Assembly (NCBI GenBank): GCA_019310965.1 | Contig: JAFDDG010000012.1 | Span: forward strand, 24,076-88,075 | Reading direction: 5' to 3' | DNA: 64,000 bases | From: Deltaproteobacteria bacterium | Lineage (GTDB): Bacteria > Myxococcota_A > UBA9160 > SMWR01 | Part shown: positions 55,898 to 64,000 of the stretch, piece after piece | Layout of the letters: each line of letters opens with the position of its first letter | Position numbering within the stretch: the stretch's first letter is position 1 | The notes under the pieces: model-generated | The model's input: only the letters and a program-made list of their open reading frames with translations | The model's database searches: none | What the model was told of the DNA's origin: nothing | Position numbers and translations under genes: made by a program

Positions 55898-57227
55898 CGG
55901 CACCCCCGGCTGCCGCACGCCAGACGCGGCGCGCGATCCCAGCGAGATAGACCGAGCCGGTGGCACAGGCAGCGGCGTCCGGGGCCAGCTGAGCCAACAC
56001 CTCGCGCAGCGCGCGCGGCGCATCCGGAACCACCTGAAGCGCGAGCTGCGGAGCTCGGGCGCGCACGCTGCGCGCGAGGCTCTCCGGATCGCACGAGCGA
56101 TGCGGCTCGGCGCGGGTCAGCGTCACCGAAGACGCTCGTGGCAGCAGGGCGTCGAGCAGCGGCGCGAGCGCCTTGTCCGCGGAGACGGAGAGCACGAGAT
56201 GCAGCTCATCCGGCGACCACTCGTCGAGCTCGACGGCCAGGCAACGTGCGGAGGCCGCCGTATGCGCCGAGTCCACCATCAGCAGAGGCGCCGTCCCGAC
56301 GATCTCGCAGCGTCCGGGCAACCGCGCCGCGGCGAGCCCTTCGCGCGCCGCCTTGGCGAGCGCAGTGCCGCTGTGCACACCCACACGCCGCACGCAGGCC
56401 AGCGCCAGGGCGGCGTTGCCGAGCTGGTGGCGTCCGCGCACGCCGAGCTCGACCTCGCAGCTGAAGTCGGCGTCCCAGAGCCGCACGCGGCGGTCACGCG
56501 CGGCTTCGCCGAGCCGCTCGAACCCGAAGTCCTGGCCGATCCAGCCGAGCGACACTCCGATCTCCTCCGCCCGCGCGCGCACCACCTCGGCCGCCTCCGC
56601 GGGCAAGGCACCGACCACCGCCGGCACCCCGGGCTTCAAGATGCCCGCCTTCTCGCCGGCGATCGCCCCCAGCGTGCCGCCGAGCTTGTCGGTGTGCTCG
56701 AGCTCGATGCTCGTGATGCACGTGACCTCGGGTGTGACTACGTTGGTCGAATCGAGCCGCCCGCCGAGCCCCACCTCGAGCACTGCGCGATCGACACCCG
56801 CGGCGCGGAAGCAGACGAACGCGACGGCCGTCGTCACGTCGAAGAAGGTCGGTGCATTCTCGGGCTGCTCGGCACGCAGCGCTTCGACGTGCGGTCGCAC
56901 TTCGGCCACGGCGGCCACCAATGCCGCAGCGTCCACCTCACGGCCGCCCAGTCGAATGCGCTCGGTCCAGCGCTCGAGATGCGGTGACGTGAACGCGCCC
57001 ACCCGTTGTCCGGACGCCGACAGCACGGCTTCGGCGAGCAGAACCGTGGAGCCTTTGCCCTTCGAGCCGGCCACGTGAATGCAGGGCTGCGCCCACTGAG
57101 GGTCGTCGAGCCGGGCCAGCAGAGCGCAGATCGGTCCCAGGCCGACGCGGCTGTACGGCCAGTCGGAGCGCTGCTCTAGATTGACCAGGCTCTCGAGCCA
57201 GGCACCCGCCTCCGCGACGCTCTGCAT
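55884..57227 (-). CDS. folC: Folylpolyglutamate synthase / dihydrofolate synthase
   Basis: CIHVAGSKGKGSTVLLAEAVL, AFTSPHLERWTERIRL, VLEVGLGGRLDSTNVV, IELEHTDKLGGTLGAIAGEKAGILKPG. Confidence 0.95.
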   Translation of the reverse strand: MQSVAEAGAWLESLVNLEQRSDWPYSRVGLGPICALLARLDDPQWAQPCIHVAGSKGKGSTVLLAEAVLSASGQRVGAFTSPHLERWTERIRLGGREVDAAALVAAVAEVRPHVEALRAEQPENAPTFFDVTTAVAFVCFRAAGVDRAVLEVGLGGRLDSTNVVTPEVTCITSIELEHTDKLGGTLGAIAGEKAGILKPGVPAVVGALPAEAAEVVRARAEEIGVSLGWIGQDFGFERLGEAARDRRVRLWDADFSCEVELGVRGRHQLGNAALALACVRRVGVHSGTALAKAAREGLAAARLPGRCEIVGTAPLLMVDSAHTAASARCLAVELDEWSPDELHLVLSVSADKALAPLLDALLPRASSVTLTRAEPHRSCDPESLARSVRARAPQLALQVVPDAPRALREVLAQLAPDAAACATGSVYLAGIARRVWRAAAGGADAAD

Positions 57228-57248
57228 GAATACTTGCCCCAAAACGCA

Positions 57249-57274
57249 ACGAGGCGGCTCCCTGGCCGCCTCGT
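57249..57274 (-). terminator. Rho-independent-type terminator downstream of the 57302-57628 gene
   Basis: 10-bp stem ACGAGGCGGC/GCCGCCTCGT; minus-strand tail TGCGTTTT. Confidence 0.6.
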
Positions 57275-57301
57275 GCACCGTGAACTGAATTGGAAGCGCC
57301 G

Positions 57302-57628
57302 CTACTGGGCCATGTAGCGCTTCCACTGGCGGTACTCCTTGACCGCCGCACTCGCCGTCTCGACGGCCGGGAAGTAGTACTTCACCGCGTGACCGCATTT
57401 GGCGCAGATCTTGTAACAGAACTTGAAGCCCTCGACTTCGCGCATGTTGCCCACCGTCTCGCGGTTGCCGTCGGTACAGCAGCGGGACGGACGCGAAGGC
57501 GAGACGATCTTCTTCGGGTACTCGTTGCGCGGCTTCTCGTCATCCGAGTAGCGAATGATGCTCTTCATCACGCGCTTCGACTTGGCATCCGAGTTCTGTT
57601 TGCGAATATTGCTTCCGATACGCCTCAA
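57302..57628 (-). CDS. Hypothetical protein with Cys-rich (zinc-ribbon-like) segment
   Basis: RCCTDGNRETVGN...FKFCYKICAKCGHAVKYYFP; start coupled to upstream NRDE gene (4-bp overlap). Confidence 0.6.
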   Translation of the reverse strand: MRRIGSNIRKQNSDAKSKRVMKSIIRYSDDEKPRNEYPKKIVSPSRPSRCCTDGNRETVGNMREVEGFKFCYKICAKCGHAVKYYFPAVETASAAVKEYRQWKRYMAQ

Positions 57629-58422
57629 CGGTGGCTCCTAGCTTGGGCTCCACACGCGCCAGACCGCCCTCGGCCGAGATCGTGCAGGAGAGGGGTGAAC
57701 TCTTCGTAGCGCTCTTCACACGGAGCGCCGTCCGCAAAGCGGAAGACGCTGCTGGAATCCTCGAGCCCACCTTCGGCGAGCTGCAGCAGACAGGAGCTGC
57801 GGGTGCCGTAGGTCGGGGTATGAACGCATAGGGCGTCGAGCGGGCCGCGGGGGCCGGCGCTTGCGTGATCGCGGCACCAGTCGCCGAGACGCGGCAGCCA
57901 GCCCTCCGCAGGCTCGGCTCGCGCGGCCTCCACCCGCTCGCGCAGGCCTGCCAGCTTGGGCGGCTCGGCCCCGTCCAGCGGGGCGTTGCCAATCAGGAAG
58001 ATGCCGGAAGCGTTCGGCACATCCCGCACCGCGTCTTCGTAACCAAAGGCGAAAGCCTCGGCGACGTCGGCCACGAAGAGATTGAAGGGATTGTAGGCGG
58101 CCACCGGCAGACTGCGGATCTTCTCCGCGGCCCGCTTCGCACTCCTGGCTGCCAGAACGTCCACGACCAAGAGCCCCCTCGATCTCCGTGCAGGATCCGG
58201 TGTCGGACACGCCACGTTGGTGAGCGCCGCGAGGACTCCGAATCGATTCAATCCAAACCATGTTCCGCCGGCGAGCGCGTCGCGTGGCGCCAGCAGCGTT
58301 CCGGAGGCCGTCGCGCGCAGCCCCGGTCCCTCCGCCGGCCGAGCGAAGAACTCGTCACGGTTTGCAGCCACGAGAAGCCGCGCCCGCGGGACCACGCCAT
58401 GAAGAGCCACCAACGTGCACAT
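57625..58422 (-). CDS. NRDE family protein (TANGO2-like)
   Basis: MCTLVALHGVVPRARLLVAANRDEFFARPAEGPG, GTWFGLNRFGVLAALTN. Confidence 0.92.
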   Translation of the reverse strand: MCTLVALHGVVPRARLLVAANRDEFFARPAEGPGLRATASGTLLAPRDALAGGTWFGLNRFGVLAALTNVACPTPDPARRSRGLLVVDVLAARSAKRAAEKIRSLPVAAYNPFNLFVADVAEAFAFGYEDAVRDVPNASGIFLIGNAPLDGAEPPKLAGLRERVEAARAEPAEGWLPRLGDWCRDHASAGPRGPLDALCVHTPTYGTRSSCLLQLAEGGLEDSSSVFRFADGAPCEERYEEFTPLLHDLGRGRSGACGAQARSHR

Positions 58423-58705
58423 TGCGACCGTTCCGGAGCGCTCGAAGGACGGTCAGACGACCCGCTGGAACGCGATTCGGTACGCTCGAATCTTAACAGA
58501 AGTGTGGAATTTCGCCACTTTACGCGGCCCTGCCGGCCGGCCGGGACTCCTCTGGCAACCGGGCGGGCGAGAGGCCCCGTTCTCCGTGGGCCGCATGACC
58601 GAGACGGCCTTGCGCGAAGGCGACCCAGAGCCGAGTTGTGGGAGTTTGGACCCACCCCAGTACATGTGGTAATCCATGATGTCGAGGGCCAGAGGAATTC
58701 GGGCC

Positions 58706-60094
58706 ATGCGTAGGCACCCCCTTACCAAAGCAATTCTGAGCTGCGTCACCGCGGCGGCACTGCTGTCGGGCTGCGCCACCGGCGGCGCGACGCCGCCGGT
58801 GGGAGCACCGCCCCCGGATCCCGACCTCATGCCCCCGAGTGCTGGCGGCGATCCCTACACCAGCGTCTACGGAGACCCGCAGTCCGGAACCGGGTTGCCG
58901 GCGACGACGCGCCCGACCGTCGGCCAGCGTGCCCAATCGGCGGTCGAATCGATGATGGTGGGCGCCGTACTCGGGTCGACGTTCGGTCCCATCGGCATGG
59001 CCGCCGGCGCGGGAACCATGCTCATCTACGGCGCCATCACCGGTGAAGTGCCGATGCGCGGCGGGGGCGGCGGGGGCGGTGGCGGGGGCTACGACCCGTA
59101 CGGCGGCCCGTACGATCCGGGCGGCGTCGAAGCCGAGCGCGAGGCCGAGATGGAGCGGCAGCTCGGCGGCGAGCTCGCGCGCGGCGACGTTCTCGAAGAC
59201 GAGATCGCTGTCGAGCTGCAGCGCCAGGACGAGCTTCTGCGGCAGATCGAGCAGCAGGAGGCGCTGCGCAACTCCGCCGCGCAGGCCATCGACGAGCCCG
59301 TCACCGGTGAAGAGCTCGAACGGCAGATCGATCCGCGCGCCGCCCCGACCGCGCCGCAGGACCGCGAGCTCCCGGTCGCGATCTTCGACGAAGAGCACAC
59401 CACCATCCCGAAGAAGTCGTGGGACAACCGGAAGAAGCTCGACGTCCTGAAGCGCAGTCTCGACGCCGACCGTGACGGCAGGCCCGAGCAGGTGCGCTAC
59501 TTCGACGAGAAGACCGGCGAGATGATTCGCAAGGAGCAGGACCGCAACTTCGACGGGCGCGCCGACGCGTGGCACGTCTACGAGGAAGGTCAGCTCGTGT
59601 CGCGCAAGCTCGACAACAACGCAGACGGACGACTCGACGTCTGGGAAACCTACGCGGAGGGTCGGATGATGACTCGCGAGGTGGATCGCGACGGCGACAC
59701 GGTACGCGACGCCTTCTACACGTACGACGGCGATGTGCTGCTGAGCGAGCGACACGACGCGGACAACGACGGCAGCCCCGACCTCCTCGTCACCTACCAG
59801 AATCGCCACCGGCTGCTGACCGAAGAAGATACCGACCGCAACGGAGAGCTCGACTCGTGGACGAGCTGGGCCGTCGTCGACGACCGCGAGGTCATGGTGC
59901 GTGTCGAGCGCGACACGGATGACGACGGCAAGCGCGACGTCTTCGAAACCTACGAGCACAAGACGGGCCACCCGGTGCTCGCGAGGCGGGAAGAGGACAA
60001 GGACGGCGACGGCCACATCGACGTTACATCGATCTATGAGAACGGCCGTCTCAAGAGCCGCGAGATCTCCGACCCGAGCCTGGTGCCGCTCTAG
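58706..60094 (+). CDS. Lipoprotein with tandem DxDxDG (EF-hand/dockerin-like) repeats
   Basis: Lipobox ALLSGCATGG; polyglycine run; repeated DADRDGRPEQVRYFDEKTGEM / DRNFDGRADAWHVYEEGQL / DNNADGRLDVWETYAEGRM / DRDGDTVRDAFYTYDGDV / DADNDGSPDLLVTYQNRH ... Confidence 0.75.
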   Translation: MRRHPLTKAILSCVTAAALLSGCATGGATPPVGAPPPDPDLMPPSAGGDPYTSVYGDPQSGTGLPATTRPTVGQRAQSAVESMMVGAVLGSTFGPIGMAAGAGTMLIYGAITGEVPMRGGGGGGGGGGYDPYGGPYDPGGVEAEREAEMERQLGGELARGDVLEDEIAVELQRQDELLRQIEQQEALRNSAAQAIDEPVTGEELERQIDPRAAPTAPQDRELPVAIFDEEHTTIPKKSWDNRKKLDVLKRSLDADRDGRPEQVRYFDEKTGEMIRKEQDRNFDGRADAWHVYEEGQLVSRKLDNNADGRLDVWETYAEGRMMTREVDRDGDTVRDAFYTYDGDVLLSERHDADNDGSPDLLVTYQNRHRLLTEEDTDRNGELDSWTSWAVVDDREVMVRVERDTDDDGKRDVFETYEHKTGHPVLARREEDKDGDGHIDVTSIYENGRLKSREISDPSLVPL

Positions 60095-60110
60095 CGGGGG
60101 CACCCCGTTC

Positions 60111-61397
60111 CTAGTTCTCAGTGGGCTCCTCCTCGATGCCGAACTCGAGGACCTTGCGCTGCTGGTTGCGGAAGCGTTGAATGCGCTCGCGCTCGACGAG
60201 CAGCTGCAACTGCTTGTTGCGCTCGCGAATGCGGTCGAGCTCGAGCGCCAGCTCGCGCCCGCTGAGTCCCGAACGCTCGAAGACGAGATCGAACTCCACG
60301 CTGCCGTGGGCGCCGTTCGAGGCCAGCGCCGTAACACGCACGCGGTTCTTCCCCTCGCGCACGGGCACGAAGCCGTCGAATGAGCCGTCCGGAGCCAGGC
60401 TCACATCCGTCGAGACCTCGCGCGTGGTCAGATTGGTGAAGACCACGTCGTCGATGTTGGCGAAGCTCACGCCCTGGAGAAACGAAATGATGTCGCCCGG
60501 ATTCTCCACCGGCAGGAAGTTGCCCGCGGTGATGCGCGCAATCTCCGTCGCCGCGATGGGATTGGTGAGAGCGTTGCGGCCCAGCGCGTAGGAGTTGATC
60601 GTGATGCCCGCCGTGTGCGCCAGGCGCGCCGCTGCCAGCGCGGCTTCGATGTCGCCGGGATCGGGCACACTGCCAGCGCCGATCGGAAAGGTGGGCAGCC
60701 CGTCGGTGAGAAACAGCACCACCTTCCTGGCGCCCGGACGCGGCACGCTCTTCGCCCGCGACAGCCCCGCCAGCTCGCGCACAGCCAGGCGCAGCCCGGC
60801 CGCAAAGTTGGTGCCGCCGTGCGAACCCCGGGCCAGGATGCCGCGAATCGCGGATCGTGTGCGACGGTGATCGTCGGTGAGCGGCACCTCGAGCCAGGCG
60901 TCCTGCTGGCTGAAGCTCATCCGCTCACCCGTGAGCGGGTGCATCTCCCCGCCGAAGCTGATCACGCCCACCCGCACCCGCTCCGGGTCGAGCGCGGCGA
61001 CCAGAGCCTCGGCCGCCATCACCTCGGCATCGAGGATCGTGTCCTGCGGGTCCGTGGAGCGCAGGCCCTCCGGATAGGTCCCCGGCTCGACCAGCTCCCA
61101 GCGTGGATCGAAGCCGAGCTGGCCGTCGCCGTCGACGTCGACCCCGCTGGCCTCCTGGGTCGACCCCGACACGTCGATCACGAGCATCACGTCGAATTCC
61201 GCCGGCCGCTCGCCATCGGAGAGCGCGCTGCCGCGAATCGGCGCCTGGTGCACCTTGTCCCGGAAGGTCGCGCCCGGCGCCGGGGATTCGATCGCGATGC
61301 GCACCGACGCAGCGGGTTCGGCGCCCACTGCGAGCGCCGGCAGGCCGCCGACGCAGAGCAGAGCCATCAGCGCGAAGTGCGTGTGCCCGCGTTGCAT
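60111..61397 (-). CDS. Secreted von Willebrand factor type A domain protein
   Basis: FDVMLVIDVSGSTQEASGVDVDGDGQ MIDAS motif, VVLFLTDGLPTFPIGAG; signal peptide; likely start 61397. Confidence 0.85.
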   Translation of the reverse strand: MQRGHTHFALMALLCVGGLPALAVGAEPAASVRIAIESPAPGATFRDKVHQAPIRGSALSDGERPAEFDVMLVIDVSGSTQEASGVDVDGDGQLGFDPRWELVEPGTYPEGLRSTDPQDTILDAEVMAAEALVAALDPERVRVGVISFGGEMHPLTGERMSFSQQDAWLEVPLTDDHRRTRSAIRGILARGSHGGTNFAAGLRLAVRELAGLSRAKSVPRPGARKVVLFLTDGLPTFPIGAGSVPDPGDIEAALAAARLAHTAGITINSYALGRNALTNPIAATEIARITAGNFLPVENPGDIISFLQGVSFANIDDVVFTNLTTREVSTDVSLAPDGSFDGFVPVREGKNRVRVTALASNGAHGSVEFDLVFERSGLSGRELALELDRIRERNKQLQLLVERERIQRFRNQQRKVLEFGIEEEPTEN

Positions 61398-61450
61398 GCC
61401 CGCTTGGACGCCGAAGAACCGCAAAGGCTTCGACGCTGCGCCCGAGCCCC

Positions 61451-62584
61451 TCAAGGTGCCTCCTGCGATTCGGGGGCGGCGTCGCTGCCACCACCTTCGG
61501 GCGGCGCCTCGGCGTCGGGCGCTGCCTCGATCTCCGACGGATCCGCCTGGCTCTCCGCCTCGGACTCCTGGATGTGCTCGAGCCGCAGCGCCTCGGTGGT
61601 GCCGATGGGAGACTCGACGAAACGATCGATCCGACGCAGCCGGCGGGAGATGGACGAGAGCCCCTCGAGCATGACCTGACCCACGGTGTCGAGACTGCCC
61701 GCGGCACAGTGGTCCAGATCGTCGTCGGCCGTGTCTGCGAAGGGCCCCGGCGGCTCGTCGCCGCCGAAGCTCGTGTCGGCCAGCACGACGACGCGGTTCA
61801 GGCCGACGAAGATCAACTGGTCCTGGCCTTCGTCGGGCGCCTCGAAGCCGGCGTGCGGGTCGAATGCCGCCTCGAGGCCGAGCCGCTTCGCGGCACGAAA
61901 GAACTCCTCGCGATACACGCGATGTGAGCCGAGATCGCGGGCAATGTGCAGATCCGGGTCACAGACACGGTTCACCAGCAGCACCAGCCGCACCTGCTCG
62001 AGGGCGGCGCGCTCCCGCAGCAGCCCGACGAGACCTTGAATGCCCGCGTGTCCGGCCTCGGTGTCTCCCGGCGCCTCCTGTTCACCCTCGAGAAACACGA
62101 ACCAGGTCGTGTACGGCAGTGGCTTGGCAGCGATCAGGCGCGCCAGCTCGAGATTCACCGCAACGCCGGAGCCACCGTCGTTGATGCCGAGATTCTCGAA
62201 GCCATCGAAGCTGCGCGTGTCGTAGGGGGCGACGATCAGCAGGAGATCCGTCGACTCGCCGGGCACCGACGCCGCCACATTGTGCAGGGTCAGTGGATCG
62301 CCGCTCGAATGCCTGGCGGGTACCGACTGCTCGACGACCTCGAGCCCGAGGGCCTGCAGCTGGCCGGAGATGTACTCCCGCGCCTGCGCGGAGCCGGGAG
62401 TCGCCATCTCCCGGGGCCCGATCGCAGCCAGCGCCTCCAGATGGCCCCAGGCCGCATTGCCCTGGAAGGCGTTGGGATCCTCCAGCGTGCTGGGATCCGG
62501 CGGCGGCAGCGGCAGCGGGGCGCTGCAGCCCGCCAGGGCCAGAGCGAGGCCGAACAGGAGCCAGGGGTGGATTCTCAACCGCAT
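61451..62584 (-). CDS. M28 peptidase-family lipoprotein (possibly inactive)
   Basis: Lipobox LALAGCSAP; M28-like GLEVVEQSVP...LLIVAPYDTRSFDGFENLGINDGGSGVAVNLELARLI. Confidence 0.75.
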   Translation of the reverse strand: MRLRIHPWLLFGLALALAGCSAPLPLPPPDPSTLEDPNAFQGNAAWGHLEALAAIGPREMATPGSAQAREYISGQLQALGLEVVEQSVPARHSSGDPLTLHNVAASVPGESTDLLLIVAPYDTRSFDGFENLGINDGGSGVAVNLELARLIAAKPLPYTTWFVFLEGEQEAPGDTEAGHAGIQGLVGLLRERAALEQVRLVLLVNRVCDPDLHIARDLGSHRVYREEFFRAAKRLGLEAAFDPHAGFEAPDEGQDQLIFVGLNRVVVLADTSFGGDEPPGPFADTADDDLDHCAAGSLDTVGQVMLEGLSSISRRLRRIDRFVESPIGTTEALRLEHIQESEAESQADPSEIEAAPDAEAPPEGGGSDAAPESQEAP

Positions 62585-62845
62585 GCCGACCTCTTACCCT
62601 CCGGGGCTCGGAGCCTAGCGCCCGAATCGAAGATGCGGGGGCATTCCCCGCGGGGCCCTATCAGCTTTTTTGGCTCTTTGTGACACCAACCGTTCAATCT
62701 GCCCACTTAGATGCGGAGAGACCCGTTCCTGGCGGGGCTTTTCGAGAGTGGGAGGGCAGGGCTTCGTCACCGACGGGCCCTGCCCTCGTCTCATCGACCC
62801 CCCGTGTCGAACGCCGCTGCGTCACCCGGTCCCGCGGAGCACAGC

Positions 62846-64000
62846 ATGTCGCGAACGCTGGGTGCGTCCCTGCGCGGGGTCGACGGCACTGCCGTCGAGG
62901 TCGAGGTCCGCATCAGCTCACAGCTGCCGCGAGTCGACGTGGTGGGGCTGCCCGAAGCCGCCGTGCGCGAGAGCGCCGCCCGGGTGCGAGCCGCCATCCA
63001 GACCACCGGCCTGGACTTCCCGCAACGACGCGTCACGGTGAACCTGGCGCCGGCCGAGCAGCGCAAGGGCGGCGCCGCGCTCGATCTGCCGATCGCCATC
63101 GGCATCCTCACTGCCCAGGGCAGCCTCGACGAGCAATGCCTGGCGGCACTCGGATTCTTCGGCGAGCTGGCCCTCGACGGCCGGCTGCGGGCAGTGCGAG
63201 GCGCGCTGGCGCTGTGCCTGGCGCTGCGGGACGCCGGCTGCCGCGAAGTGATCGCGCCCGCATCGGTGGCTGCGCAGGCCGCGTTGGCGCCCGGCGTCAC
63301 GGTGCGCGGGGCGCAGAGCCTCGCGGAGGTGGTGGCGCATCTGTGCAACCAGAGCACCCTGGCGCCGGCGGAGCCACCGCCGCTGCCCGAGACACCGGTC
63401 GCCGGCCCGGACCTCGCCGACGTCCGCGGGCAGGAGCACGCCAAGCGCGCCCTCGAGATCGCCGCCTGCGGCGGGCACGCGTTGCTGCTGCGTGGGGCGC
63501 CCGGCTGCGGCAAGACCATGCTGGCCGCGCGGCTGCCCGGGCTGTTGCCGCCGCTCGGGTTCGAGGAGGCGCTCGAGGTGACGCGCATCCACGACGCGGC
63601 AGGCCAGCTGCACGACCGCGAGTCCATCGTGCCGACGCGCCCGTTCCGCGCGCCGCACCACACGGCCAGCTCGGCGGGCCTGCTCGGTGGCGGCCAGCCG
63701 CCGCGGCCGGGCGAGGTCTCGCTCGCCCACCGCGGCGTACTCTTCCTCGACGAGCTGCCGGAGTTCGGCCGACGCAGCCTCGACGCCCTGCGGCAGGTAC
63801 TCGAAGAGCGCCGCATCGTGCTGGCCCGCGCGCGCCACAGCTGTGTCTTCCCTGCGAACTTCCAGCTGGTGACGGCCGCCAACCCCTGCAAATGCGGCTG
63901 GCACGGCAGCGGCGTGCGCGACTGCCGCTGCGACGACGACGCCGTGGCACGTTATGCGGCGCGCATTTCCGGGCCGCTGCTGGACCGCATCGATCTGCAC
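62846..64000 (+). CDS. comM: YifB/ComM family Mg chelatase-like AAA ATPase (3' end beyond window)
   Basis: VVGLPEAAVRESAARVRAAI, VNLAPAEQRKGGAALDLPIAIGIL, LLLRGAPGCGKTMLAARLPGLLPPL, FRAPHHTASSAGLLGGG, LVTAANPCKCG; open to the window edge. Confidence 0.93.
   Translation, partial: MSRTLGASLRGVDGTAVEVEVRISSQLPRVDVVGLPEAAVRESAARVRAAIQTTGLDFPQRRVTVNLAPAEQRKGGAALDLPIAIGILTAQGSLDEQCLAALGFFGELALDGRLRAVRGALALCLALRDAGCREVIAPASVAAQAALAPGVTVRGAQSLAEVVAHLCNQSTLAPAEPPPLPETPVAGPDLADVRGQEHAKRALEIAACGGHALLLRGAPGCGKTMLAARLPGLLPPLGFEEALEVTRIHDAAGQLHDRESIVPTRPFRAPHHTASSAGLLGGGQPPRPGEVSLAHRGVLFLDELPEFGRRSLDALRQVLEERRIVLARARHSCVFPANFQLVTAANPCKCGWHGSGVRDCRCDDDAVARYAARISGPLLDRIDLH

Overview
High-GC (~66-70% by eye), densely coded chromosomal segment, apparently from a diderm (Gram-negative) bacterium. 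Diderm evidence: LolA, Lgt, MltG and several predicted lipoproteins. Gene style is deltaproteobacteria/Myxococcota/Binatota-like, but taxonomy cannot be fixed from this window alone. Most of it is housekeeping: recA-thpR-cinA-pgpA, ruvX-mltG, mreB, lolA-ftsK, ssb, radC, an ECF sigma/anti-sigma pair, moaC, lgt, ETF-QO, nrdJ, murQ, mutS2, folC and comM (cut by the window end). The standout is a complete minus-strand Pup-proteasome locus at ~10.2-17.2 kb: mpa/ARC - dop - pup - prcB - prcA - pafA, in the classic actinobacterial order, lying between the Gram-negative markers mreB and lolA/ftsK. Key functional motifs are readable: Pup C-terminal ...YVQRGGQ, Mpa C-terminal ...GQYL, PrcB propeptide followed by HG|TTVLSFKY, and separate Dop and PafA paralogs. 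A one-TM coiled-coil ORF just after pafA may be an accessory protein. Other items include a dispersed GC-rich intergenic repeat, several long perfect inverted repeats, a long nrdJ leader with a possible NrdR-like box, a DxDxDG-repeat lipoprotein, and an M28-family lipoprotein with an apparently degenerate metal site. No tRNA, rRNA, CRISPR or transposase was recognised by eye.
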